NCBI RefSeq assembly: GCF_026248825.1
Contig: NZ_CP110973.1
Location: forward strand, 3,989,501-4,053,500
Length of the DNA stretch: 64,000 bases
DNA from: Larkinella insperata
Lineage (GTDB): Bacteria; Bacteroidota; Bacteroidia; Cytophagales; Spirosomataceae
Direction: 5' to 3'
Under the pieces are notes generated by a model. That model made no database searches. It had not been told where the DNA came from and was given only the letters and a program-made list of their open reading frames with translations. Shown here piece after piece: positions 1 to 7,255 of the stretch; position 1 is the first letter of the stretch, and the number at the start of each line of letters is the position of its first letter. Position numbers and translations under genes: made by a program.

Positions 1-50
1 CATGCCGGATACTTGAGTGGGATGCATGGCCGTTACAATACGCACATTAC

Positions 51-1349
51 GTGGAAAAACCTTTTTTTGATTCTATTCAACAATCATTTGCTTCCCTAGT
101 TGGTGAGCCCGGAAAAGCTACGCTTGAAAGCCGTATCTTCAACGCAACCTGCCTGATTTTGATTCTGGTCACGTTGTATAACATACCGTTTAATTATTAC
201 ATCGGACTTAAGGAGGCATCGGCTATTTCCACTCTTTTGTTTTTTATTTTTTCCGCGCTTTATTATCTCTGCCGGGTTAAAAATAAATTTTACATCAGCA
301 TAACCGTTGCCGGGGTTTTAGCGAGTTTGTTATTGGCCGTTAATTATTTCTTTAATGCAGGCGTTGTCGGCTCATCGCTGCTGCTGTTTATGCTGACCTT
401 TTTTCTGGTATCGATTATTGCACCAACCCGCCAAGCTACTTTCTGGCTGTGTTTAAACATCCTGATTGTTCTGGGCCTTTTGTATACCGAATATTACTAT
501 CCCCAAGCGATTCTAGCCGGTTATTCAAGCCGGTTAAATTATCTTATCGATGTGGCGTCAACGTATGTGGTGGGGATCGCGCTAATCTATCTGGCAACGC
601 GATTTTCTCGGAAAGCGTACAAAACCGAAAAGCGGCAGGTGGAAGAAAAATCGGGCATTCTGGAGCGGCTGAATGCGGAGAAAAATAAGCTTTTTTCCAT
701 TGTTTCGCATGATCTGCGCGCTCCCCTGGCTTCCATTCAGCAGTACCTTGAAATCATCCAGGAGACAGATTTAGATGAAGATCTGCGCCGGGAAATCAAA
801 TCGGATTTGATCGACGTGGTTAGTAATACGCAGGAAATGCTGTCCAATTTATTGTCGTGGTCGACCTCCCAGATGAACGGTTTAACCGTAAATCGTACAG
901 AGGTTCATGTTGCCTCCATACTGGTCTCCATCGCTGAACTATATAAACCGCTGGCAGCAAAGAAAGGACTTCATTTAGAAGTAATAAGCAATCCGGATGT
1001 GCACGTGCTTGCAGACAGTAACATGCTTCACTTAATTGTCCGGAATCTGGTAGGAAACGCGCTGAAATTTACTCCGTCCGGCGGTTTTGTTAACCTGAAA
1101 GCCGTGCCGTCCGGCGCTCATTGCGTTATCTCGGTAAGTGACAACGGTCGGGGTATTGAACCCGAAGATCAGGAGACGCTATTTTCGATGAAGTCGCGGG
1201 TAACTTTCGGAACCAATAACGAAAAAGGGGTGGGGCTGGGGCTGTTTTTGTGCAAGGAGTACGCCGAAGCGCAGCGGGGCAAACTTTGGTTTGAGAGTGA
1301 ACCAAACCTCGGAACGACCTTCTACGTATCGCTGCCCATTGCCGTTTGA
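51..1349 (+). CDS. Membrane sensor histidine kinase
   Basis: Inner-membrane two-component sensor kinase. The N-terminal half (about residues 28-185) has six hydrophobic segments, followed by a short coiled linker and a HisKA dimerisation domain whose H-box SIVSHDLRAPLAS carries the phospho-acceptor His220. The HATPase domain shows the N box (RNLVGNALKFT), G1 (DNGRGI) and G2 (GVGLGL). No extracellular sensor domain is visible, so the membrane part is probably the sensor, and the signal is unknown. No response regulator lies beside it in this window. The start given is a GTG; the frame stays open to the left edge, so the true start may lie further upstream or outside the window. It ends before a strong hairpin shared with the convergent oxidoreductase gene. 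Confidence 0.9.
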   Translation: MEKPFFDSIQQSFASLVGEPGKATLESRIFNATCLILILVTLYNIPFNYYIGLKEASAISTLLFFIFSALYYLCRVKNKFYISITVAGVLASLLLAVNYFFNAGVVGSSLLLFMLTFFLVSIIAPTRQATFWLCLNILIVLGLLYTEYYYPQAILAGYSSRLNYLIDVASTYVVGIALIYLATRFSRKAYKTEKRQVEEKSGILERLNAEKNKLFSIVSHDLRAPLASIQQYLEIIQETDLDEDLRREIKSDLIDVVSNTQEMLSNLLSWSTSQMNGLTVNRTEVHVASILVSIAELYKPLAAKKGLHLEVISNPDVHVLADSNMLHLIVRNLVGNALKFTPSGGFVNLKAVPSGAHCVISVSDNGRGIEPEDQETLFSMKSRVTFGTNNEKGVGLGLFLCKEYAEAQRGKLWFESEPNLGTTFYVSLPIAV

Positions 1350-1387
1350 ATCGCATTCGTAACCCACCCTGGTAGTTTCTCCGCTTC

Positions 1388-1445
1388 TTACAAGACTGAC
1401 GACCGCGTGGCCCTTTTTAGAACCTTGCGGTCGTCAGTCTTGTAA
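1388..1445. terminator. Long inverted repeat between convergent genes
   Basis: Two perfectly complementary 19-base arms (1388-1406 and 1427-1445, starting TTACAAGACTGACG) enclose a 20-base spacer. It lies between the 3' ends of the histidine kinase and the convergent oxidoreductase, and each arm abuts an A/T-rich run, so it probably terminates transcription from both sides. Confidence 0.7.
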
Positions 1446-1478
1446 AAATTAGCTCAATAACGCGCAAAGCTGCATGGA

Positions 1479-2123
1479 TCAGTAACCCAGCGTGAACCGC
1501 TGGCGGATGAACTGGGGATTTTCCAGCTCGTCGAGCAAGGCAACGGATAAGTCATTAACCGAAATTTTGCTGTCGCCGTTTGCGTCGAATACCGGCTGTT
1601 CGGTACCCAGTCGGAATTTTCCGGTCCGCTCGCCCGGTTCCAGCATGATGGCGGGGCTCAGGAACGTCCAGTCCAGATCGGTTTCTTTCCGCAGAATCGT
1701 CAGGTAGTCACGGGCGGCCAGGGCCCCGGCTTTCCAGGCTTCCGGAAATTGGGGCGTGTCGACCAACTGCAAACCCGGAGCGATTTCCAGGCTTCCGGCT
1801 CCCCCAACCACCAGCAGACGCTTTACGCCCGAATTTTTGGTGCCGCTCTGGATGGCCTGCAAGCCCACCAGCGAGTCATCGTAAATGTTGGGATTGTCCC
1901 AGCCGGGATTGTATGCGCTCACGACCGCATCATGACCCGCCACCAGCGATGCCACATCGTCGTCGTTCTGTGCATCACCCTTTTGAACCGTTAACCGCTC
2001 GTTTTCTGCGGTTATTTTCTCCGGATGGCGCACAATGGCCGTTACTTCGTGGCCACGGTTCAGGGCTTCATTTAACAAACTTGAGCCTACAAAACCCGAG
2101 GCCCCGATCAGTGCAATTTTCAT
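1479..2123 (-). CDS. NAD(P)-binding oxidoreductase, NmrA/YwnB-like
   Basis: Atypical short-chain dehydrogenase of the NAD(P)H-binding (NmrA/YwnB-like) type, 214 residues. It opens with the Rossmann nucleotide motif MKIALIGASGFVGSS and contains no YxxxK catalytic pair, as usual for this family. These proteins act in the cytosol as redox sensors or flavin/quinone reductases; the substrate cannot be read here. The start at 2123 is preferred over an upstream frame-mate at 2168, because family members begin at MKIALIG and the longer version would run almost to the operator. It lies directly downstream of an Rrf2 regulator on the same strand and shares that gene's operator sequence, like the Bacillus ywnA/ywnB pair. 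A link to oxidative or thiol stress is inferred. Confidence 0.85.
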   Translation of the reverse strand: MKIALIGASGFVGSSLLNEALNRGHEVTAIVRHPEKITAENERLTVQKGDAQNDDDVASLVAGHDAVVSAYNPGWDNPNIYDDSLVGLQAIQSGTKNSGVKRLLVVGGAGSLEIAPGLQLVDTPQFPEAWKAGALAARDYLTILRKETDLDWTFLSPAIMLEPGERTGKFRLGTEQPVFDANGDSKISVNDLSVALLDELENPQFIRQRFTLGY

Positions 2124-2170
2124 GGTTTTACTTGTTTTATGGTATTTATTGGGTAATTCTATTTGCATTA

Positions 2171-2191
2171 CTGTAGCTGATTTTATTACAG
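2171..2191. promoter_or_regulatory. Putative Rrf2 operator, copy 1
   Basis: The 21-base site CTGTAGCTGATTTT-ATTACAG has CTGTA and TACAG ends in inverted orientation. It lies 48 bases upstream of the oxidoreductase start and matches 18 of 21 positions of the site in front of the rrf2 gene. It is probably the binding site of the neighbouring Rrf2 protein. Confidence 0.65.
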
Positions 2192-2206
2192 TATTGGCTA
2201 AAAAAA

Positions 2207-2617
2207 TTAATTAAACTGTTGGCTGAAATCCGCCAGCGTAGTTTGATGGAGTTTGGCAATCAGCGCCTTCTCGGCATCGGTAAACAGATGATCGAGGTGG
2301 GTGTTGATTTGCCGACCGACCGGGCAGGACGGGTTGGGGTTATTTTTGTTCTTCCCCAGCAAAGGCGACTCGCGCACGGCCTCATAAACCTCCGACAGCA
2401 GGATCTGGTTGGCGGGTTTGGCCAGCATACTGCCACCATTTTTGCCCTCCTTACTGCTAACGAACCCTTTTTTGCGCAGGTTGCTGATTTCTTTGCGGAT
2501 CAAAACCGGATTGACGTTCACACTCCCGGCAAGGTATTCCGACGACAACCGTTCATCACCGGCCCGGTCTAACAGGGTCAGAATGTGGATGGCGATGGAA
2601 AACCGGCTGCTGTTCAT
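2207..2617 (-). CDS. Rrf2 family transcriptional regulator
   Basis: DNA-binding regulator of the Rrf2 family, 136 residues, the usual size. The N-terminal winged helix starts SSRFSIAIHILTLLD and contains the typical LSSEYLAGSVNVNPVLIR recognition region followed by the wing (KKGFVSSKEG-NGG). A cysteine lies at SCPVG, in the region where Fe-S members have three; only one is obvious, so this is more like the thiol-sensing YwnA/HypR subgroup than IscR/NsrR. The start at 2617 is chosen because homologues begin at MNSSRFS; a start at 2644 would place the operator inside the coding region. It is followed by the oxidoreductase on the same strand and has the same 21-base site at its own start, so autoregulation is likely. 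Confidence 0.9.
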   Translation of the reverse strand: MNSSRFSIAIHILTLLDRAGDERLSSEYLAGSVNVNPVLIRKEISNLRKKGFVSSKEGKNGGSMLAKPANQILLSEVYEAVRESPLLGKNKNNPNPSCPVGRQINTHLDHLFTDAEKALIAKLHQTTLADFSQQFN

Positions 2618-2618
2618 T

Positions 2619-2639
2619 CTGTAATAGATTTTATTACAG
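2619..2639. promoter_or_regulatory. Putative Rrf2 operator, copy 2
   Basis: Perfect inverted repeat: CTGTAATA, five bases, TATTACAG. It sits one base upstream of the rrf2 start codon, where bound repressor would block transcription or early elongation. Its right half (GATTTTATTACAG) is identical to copy 1 at 2171-2191. Confidence 0.75.
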
Positions 2640-2852
2640 TACAAATCGCGTAGGCAAAAGATTCCCGATCAACATAATTTTATGTAAAAATTACCGACGG
2701 GGCTGACGGGGGCCTGCTGGACGGGGAGTATGGAGTTCGGGAAGTTTGAAAAATGATACCCTCACCGATCGAAACAGAAAGCCGTTTGTTGGCTTTGACC
2801 GGGGGTAGTCAAGTCGATGGGTCGGTCAGGCTTGTTACCGCCCGGATGCGGC

Positions 2853-3071
2853 TTAATTTTTGCCGCACGCGCCGGGGGTGTACCGGGTAATCCCATAGGC
2901 TTTGGCAATGCAGGGGTTGTCGTATGTTTTGCCGTTGCAGCCGCATACCGGGTTCAGTTCATACGTACAGGCTACCGGATCGGGCGACGGCTTTTCGACG
3001 CACTCCGGATCCACCTCCCGATCACAGCCAAGTAGAGTCACTAAAAAGACGGCACAGAGTGCGATACGCAT
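2853..3071 (-). CDS. Kazal-type serine protease inhibitor lipoprotein
   Basis: Small secreted lipoprotein of 72 residues. A short signal peptide ends in a lipobox (LVTLLGC), so the mature protein is anchored by its cysteine. The rest is one Kazal-like domain with the spaced cysteines of the fold: ACTYELNPVCGCNGKTY, then NPC and GAC near the C-terminus. Kazal domains bind and block serine proteases. In free-living bacteria the target is unknown; protection against host or predator proteases is one possibility. The start at 3071 gives a normal signal peptide, while a longer frame to 3164 adds a cysteine-rich stretch unlike a leader. Confidence 0.8.
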   Translation of the reverse strand: MRIALCAVFLVTLLGCDREVDPECVEKPSPDPVACTYELNPVCGCNGKTYDNPCIAKAYGITRYTPGACGKN

Positions 3072-3303
3072 AACAGGTTGCTTTTTTTCAAGGACCCATT
3101 CGGCCGGAAAATGGTTGCAACATCTGTCAAAACTACACCGGCAACTAATTTGAAACTTGCCCAAGCGCTCCCTTTCCCAGCGCCCGGACCGTTCGCTTAC
3201 TCACGACGCCAATTTGCCTGATCCTTTGGTTACTACGGTATCGTTCGCAGTGAACGGACCTGGTAGTATGAACAGGGATGTATCATTAAGTTGCTTTGCT
3301 GAG

Positions 3304-3489
3304 ATGAAAGATATTCTGAAAGCCGTCATTCCGGTTTCTATCGCGGTGATACTGTACACGTACTTTGCCGAGAACGGCCGCATCGATCACGGCACCTGGC
3401 CCTGGGTAATCCTGTTGATTGTCACCATCAGTATTGTTGTATACGCCGTTATTCGGTTGAACCGGCGCAAGAAGTTTCCGAAGCCGTAG
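3304..3489 (+). CDS. Small two-helix membrane protein
   Basis: A 61-residue protein beginning MKDILKAVIPVSIAVILY, with two membrane helices separated by a short hydrophilic turn (AENGRIDHGTWPW) and a basic tail (RLNRRKKFPKP). The basic tail suggests both ends are cytosolic. I do not recognise the family. The start at 3304 is preferred to one 147 bases upstream because the extra residues have no coding character. Confidence 0.5.
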   Translation: MKDILKAVIPVSIAVILYTYFAENGRIDHGTWPWVILLIVTISIVVYAVIRLNRRKKFPKP

Positions 3490-3591
3490 TGCAGAGATTG
3501 GACGGAGAGCTGAATCGTCTGAGCCCGTAGGTAAGGGAAAATGAGCGCAAATGCCCCCCTTAGTTGCCGCACTTGCCCCGCATCGAACTTC

Positions 3592-3641
3592 ATGATCAGA
3601 GCATACTTTTGTTGAGAAGACTAAAAACACGCTCTGATCAT
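3592..3641. repeat. 11-base inverted repeat with 28-base spacer
   Basis: ATGATCAGAGC at 3592-3602 is perfectly repeated in inverse at 3631-3641 (GCTCTGATCAT). The spacer is A/T-rich. It could be a hairpin, or the end of a decayed mobile element, since it lies in a gene-free stretch. Confidence 0.45.
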
Positions 3642-3923
3642 CATTAAGGCTGCCAGGCTTAAGAAGGGCTTGAGCTTTGCCCCTGAGCGGATGGATTGAG
3701 GACAAAGGCTATCGGCGATATAAATTATCAGGGCAGAAACGATAACCCGCAACGCCGGAGGATACTTTTCGGACGGAGATAAAAAGGTGCGGGTAGAAAG
3801 ATCGGCTCAGCGACCCAATGAGTGCAATTCAGTAAGCGTTTACATACGCCGGTTTAGCGCCAAAAAGTCGGTGGTAAAATTCGTCCCACAGCATCGAATT
3901 AATTTGAATATAATCACGAAAGA

Positions 3924-3954
3924 GGGCAGTTCTGTTGTGAGGACTGCTTTTTTT
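3924..3954 (+). terminator. Terminator-like hairpin
   Basis: GCAGT at 3926-3930 pairs with ACTGC at 3943-3947, with a partly paired interior, and is followed by seven T residues. It looks like an intrinsic terminator for a plus-strand transcript, but no strong gene precedes it closely. Confidence 0.4.
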
Positions 3955-4007
3955 CGCGCCTTTTTCCTATTATCGGGCAGAATACCAAAAATGTCCGTTA
4001 ATTTAGT

Positions 4008-4529
4008 ATGCGCGCTGTTTGTCTAATCCTGTTTTGTCTTGTTTTTGGGAACGTCTCTTTGGCTCAACGGCCCGACGATCCTACGATCGATCGCCCCGGA
4101 GCTGCAGTTCCGGCTCATTTGAAGCCCATCGAGCGATCGTACGGCGCTTATTTCTACGGGGGAAAGCGGCTGCGATCCCCCCATTCGATGGAAATACCGT
4201 TTAATGAGTTGAACAACGCAACGGTCAACCGGCATTTCCGGACTTTCCGGACGTTATCGACGGTTGGACAGGCCGTGGCGGTGGTGCCGTTGATTTACAT
4301 ACTGACCCGCCCCCGGACCACCTCAACCCGTTCGGGCGAATACTGGACGGTTTACTTTGGCTCCATCGGAGTTACCCTGGGGTTGAGCCTGATTGGCAAT
4401 GGACAGGTTAAAAAAGCGGTGAACGAATACAACCGGTCGCTGGCCAGCGCTCGTTTTGGATTTTCGGCGCAACCCATTAACGGAACAACACATACGGCCC
4501 TGGGCCTGAGCTTAACGAAACGATTATGA
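4008..4529 (+). CDS. Secreted/membrane hypothetical protein
   Basis: 173 residues, not recognised. A signal peptide (MRAVCLILFCLVFGNVSLAQ) is followed by a hydrophilic stretch, then two hydrophobic segments at about residues 86-102 and 112-130 (VAVVPLIYILTR; GSIGVTLGLSLIG). The C-terminus TALGLSLTKRL resembles the last strand of small outer-membrane-associated Bacteroidota proteins. The stop overlaps the start of the next gene by four bases (ATGA), so the two are translationally coupled and probably work together. Confidence 0.65.
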   Translation: MRAVCLILFCLVFGNVSLAQRPDDPTIDRPGAAVPAHLKPIERSYGAYFYGGKRLRSPHSMEIPFNELNNATVNRHFRTFRTLSTVGQAVAVVPLIYILTRPRTTSTRSGEYWTVYFGSIGVTLGLSLIGNGQVKKAVNEYNRSLASARFGFSAQPINGTTHTALGLSLTKRL

Positions 4530-4825
4530 ACTGGCGGGAACCACAGGAAGAGGAGACGGGCGGGCCATTCCGGATTTTATTTTCGGAAGACGAGACCCGC
4601 GAGTTCTACCGGCCCGTGGTTGAACTGCCTACCCGCCGGATTGCATTCTGGTCGATCGGTGCGTCCATCCTGCTGGCCTTTGCGCTGATTTTTTCGGCTC
4701 GTCCTGGAACCAACCGTTTGCTAAAGCACCCCAGATCGGTTTCGCATTCTGACGAAAAGTTACCTGTGCACCCGGCCAGCCAAAAGACCATCGGTAAGAC
4801 GCATTCTCACCCGACGGGGCGCTAA
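4526..4825 (+). CDS. Single-pass membrane hypothetical protein
   Basis: 99 residues, not recognised. An acidic N-terminal segment (about residues 1-35) precedes one membrane helix (FWSIGASILLAFALIFSA, about 40-57) and a basic, His-rich C-terminal tail. It overlaps the preceding gene by four bases. The charge pattern suggests an N-out or anti-sigma-like arrangement, but there is no domain evidence for that. Confidence 0.55.
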   Translation: MNWREPQEEETGGPFRILFSEDETREFYRPVVELPTRRIAFWSIGASILLAFALIFSARPGTNRLLKHPRSVSHSDEKLPVHPASQKTIGKTHSHPTGR

Positions 4826-4846
4826 TTCACTACTTTACACTTTCGA

Positions 4847-6214
4847 ATGAAAAACGTTTTTCTTCCGCTTGCATTGGGTTTGATTTCCTTTGCCGCCCAA
4901 TCGCAGACGACCGTTGTCCGCGACCCGGTTATTGCGCAGTTGGTTGGAGAGGTGTCGGCAGACAGCCTGCGGTCGCACGTCACCAACCTGGTCAGCTTCG
5001 GAACGCGGCACACCCTGAGCAACCCCAATGATCCGAAACGGGGGCTGGCTGCGGCTCAAAAGTGGGTACTGCGCAAATTCCAGCAGTACGCCAGACAGTC
5101 GGGCGGGCGCCTGACGGCCCAGATCGATTCCTGGACGCTGCAACCCGACGGCAAACGCGTTGACCAGGTGACGCAGATGGGCAACGTCATGGCGACGCTC
5201 AAAGGCACCGATCCGGCCGACGACCGAATTTTTCTGGTGAGTGGACACATCGATAGCCGCGTGACCGACGTCATGAACCGCACCGCCGACGCGCCGGGTG
5301 CCAACGACGACGGTTCGGGAACGGCCGCCGTTATTGAGCTTTGCCGCGTGATGAGCAAGGTGCCATTTCCGGCCACCATCATCTTTGTGGCGGTGAGCGG
5401 GGAAGAGCAGGGGCTGCTGGGCGCCAATCACCTGGCGCAACGGGCCAAAGACGAAAAGTGGAATCTGGAAGCGCTGCTGAACAACGACATCATTGGCTCC
5501 AACAACAGCTCCGACACCAAAATCACCGATAACACGCGCGTCCGGGTGTTCAGCGAGGGACTACCGGGCTATCAGACCGATTCAGTTGCGGCTACCATCC
5601 GGCAGTACGGATTGGAAAACGACGGCAAAGCCCGTCAACTGGCCCGGTATACGAAAGAAGTCGGCGAACGGTATGTCGATCAATTGGAGGTAGTGATGGT
5701 GTACCGCAACGACCGTTACCTGCGCGGGGGCGACCATACGCCGTTTGTGACGCGCGGCTTCCCGGCGGTCCGGATTACGGAAATGAACGAGAATTTTGCC
5801 CACCAGCACCAGGACCTGCGCACCCAGGACGGCGTGGAGTACGGCGACTACGTAAAGTTTATGGATTTCGACTACCTCCGGAAAAATACTGCCATGAACC
5901 TGTCGGTCCTGGCGAATCTGGCCAAAGCGCCCGCCATGCCGCAGAACGTAACCGTAGAAGCCCGCAGCCTGACCAACGCGACAACCTTGTTCTGGCAGGC
6001 CCCAAAAGCCGGAAGTTTAGGTGGCCGAAAAATCAAAGGGTATTACGTGTTGATGCGTGAAACGCACTGGCCGTTCTGGCAGAAAAAGTTTTTCACCGAC
6101 AAGCTGGGCCTGACGCTGCCGTACTCCAAAGATAATTATTTCTTTGCGGTACAGGCTGTTAGCGAAGAAGGCAACGAAAGTTTGCCGGTATTGCCGCGGC
6201 CCGGTTTGCGGTGA
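4847..6214 (+). CDS. Secreted M28 family zinc metallopeptidase
   Basis: Exported di-zinc aminopeptidase or carboxypeptidase of family M28, 455 residues. After a signal peptide (ending AAQSQ) and an N-terminal helical region, the metal ligands appear in order: His134 in SGHIDSR, Asp in GANDDGSG, the catalytic Glu-Glu in SGEEQGL, Asp in NNDIIGS, and His in GGDHTPF. The last about 95 residues resemble a fibronectin type III domain (PQNVTVEARS, TLFWQAP, YFFAVQAVSEEGNES), common in secreted members. It probably trims peptides in the periplasm or outside the cell. It stands as a single gene 21 bases after the small membrane gene, so co-transcription with the preceding pair is possible. Confidence 0.9.
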   Translation: MKNVFLPLALGLISFAAQSQTTVVRDPVIAQLVGEVSADSLRSHVTNLVSFGTRHTLSNPNDPKRGLAAAQKWVLRKFQQYARQSGGRLTAQIDSWTLQPDGKRVDQVTQMGNVMATLKGTDPADDRIFLVSGHIDSRVTDVMNRTADAPGANDDGSGTAAVIELCRVMSKVPFPATIIFVAVSGEEQGLLGANHLAQRAKDEKWNLEALLNNDIIGSNNSSDTKITDNTRVRVFSEGLPGYQTDSVAATIRQYGLENDGKARQLARYTKEVGERYVDQLEVVMVYRNDRYLRGGDHTPFVTRGFPAVRITEMNENFAHQHQDLRTQDGVEYGDYVKFMDFDYLRKNTAMNLSVLANLAKAPAMPQNVTVEARSLTNATTLFWQAPKAGSLGGRKIKGYYVLMRETHWPFWQKKFFTDKLGLTLPYSKDNYFFAVQAVSEEGNESLPVLPRPGLR

Positions 6215-6416
6215 AACGCTCAGAGGACTTGCGGTATTTTTGGGAAAATTAGTTCACGACGCAACAATTTGGCGGTTTATACCGTATGGTAAAAGAGAAA
6301 ATTCGGGCTTTGGCGCTGGAAGATGACAACCTGCCGGTTTTTTTCGTAGCTTACGTTTCCAACGGTCATCTCATCCGATCACACTAAAACTTAATACCTA
6401 ACAAAAACTAAGCATT

Positions 6417-6860
6417 ATGAAGCGTTTACTTTATCTTATTTCAGTAGTGGTCTTTGCAGCTGGCCTGGCATCTTGTAATAAAGACGATGATCCAACGCCC
6501 CCGCCTGTCGTAGTTGGTCGTTGGGATCTGAATCACGTTAGAACGTCCGGTTTTACAAGTGCAAACCTGAACAATTTGACGCTTGATCTATATTATTTGC
6601 AATTCTACAGCTCTCGTCTGGATGTATACAGTGATAATACATTTGTAAGAAACGATCGGCAGGAATTTGCCGTTGGCGATTTTTCCGGTACCTGGACGTA
6701 CACAAATGACAAATTGACGCTTAAATATGATGACGGTAGCGCTGATGAAGTCTATACGTACACGAAGAATAAAAACATAGAAGAGTTATCTTCGGAGCTG
6801 GTTAATTTTTCACTTGACAGCACCAATGCGGGTAAAGCGCAACTCATTTATCGAAAATAG
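6417..6860 (+). CDS. Lipocalin-like lipoprotein
   Basis: 147-residue lipoprotein. The signal peptide ends in a lipobox (GLASC), followed by an Asp/Pro-rich linker (NKDDDPTPPP) typical of surface-exposed Bacteroidota lipoproteins. The remainder begins with the lipocalin-like VGRWDLNHV motif and continues with beta strands of the FSGTWTYTNDKLTL type, as in the lipocalin-like domain of this phylum. Ligand and role are unknown. A 10-base-pair terminator follows 29 bases after the stop, so this is a single-gene unit. It is visibly more A/T-rich than its neighbours. Confidence 0.75.
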   Translation: MKRLLYLISVVVFAAGLASCNKDDDPTPPPVVVGRWDLNHVRTSGFTSANLNNLTLDLYYLQFYSSRLDVYSDNTFVRNDRQEFAVGDFSGTWTYTNDKLTLKYDDGSADEVYTYTKNKNIEELSSELVNFSLDSTNAGKAQLIYRK

Positions 6861-6888
6861 AAAGACTCAAGTCAGTTAATATACTCAG

Positions 6889-6920
6889 CCTCTAGTGCCT
6901 TGTGCACTGGAGGTTTTTTT
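6889..6920 (+). terminator. Intrinsic terminator
   Basis: A stem of CCTCTAGTGC and GCACTGGAGG (one mismatch) with a 5-base loop is followed by seven T residues, just after the lipocalin-like gene. Confidence 0.85.
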
Positions 6921-6950
6921 ATTGCCTCGGCATTAGAGCCTAACCATTTG

Positions 6951-7013
6951 GCGGAGTTCAGTGGAGAGCACTCTGATCAACTCTGCTATCCTCTGCTTAA
7001 CGCTGCGAAACAA
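6951..7013. repeat. Degenerate CGGAGTTTA-type intergenic repeat
   Basis: GGCGGAGTTCAGTGGAGAG is followed by CTCTGCTTAACGCTGCG. It aligns along its length with the palindromic element at 48817-48913 (CGCGGAGTTTAACGGAGA and CTCCGCTAAACGCTCG). It is probably a decayed copy of the same dispersed element. Confidence 0.4.
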
Positions 7014-7144
7014 CATATACTCGACTAAGCCAAACTCTAATTAAAAAGCTATTTCCTGACAAATCGTACATAATTTTCAAAAATGACTCTGATTTCAAAC
7101 CTGTTTTTGAAGTAAATTGAAAAAGAATATAAATCTACTGTTAA

Positions 7145-7178
7145 TTGAGAGGGCATTTATAAAATTTTACTATTTTTG
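7145..7178 (+). promoter_or_regulatory. Possible Bacteroidota promoter
   Basis: TATTTTTG at 7171-7178 matches the -7 consensus TAnnTTTG, with a TTG 23 bases upstream. It lies about 78 bases before the aminotransferase start. A 7-base palindrome (TATTATT-CGGA-AATAATA, 7200-7217) lies in the leader and might be an operator. Confidence 0.4.
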
Positions 7179-7255
7179 AAAAGACGAAATTGGATTTGGT
7201 ATTATTCGGAAATAATAAAATAACGTCGTAGTTTAGTACAAAAACTTACAGACCT

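Larger units (their letters stand above)
3490..4007. other. Gene-poor stretch
   Basis: No convincing gene in about 520 bases. It holds an 11-base inverted repeat (3592-3641) and a terminator-like hairpin with a T run (about 3924-3954) shortly before the next gene. On the minus strand around 3620-3780 there is an uninterrupted frame ending in a stop near 3620. It resembles a degraded C-terminal coding fragment, but I could not assign it. Confidence 0.4.
6861..7255. other. Intergenic region with terminator, repeat and promoter
   Basis: About 395 A/T-rich bases with no gene. It holds the terminator of the lipoprotein gene, a degenerate copy of the CGGAGTTTA repeat (6951-7013) and promoter-like sequences for the aminotransferase gene. 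Confidence 0.5.
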
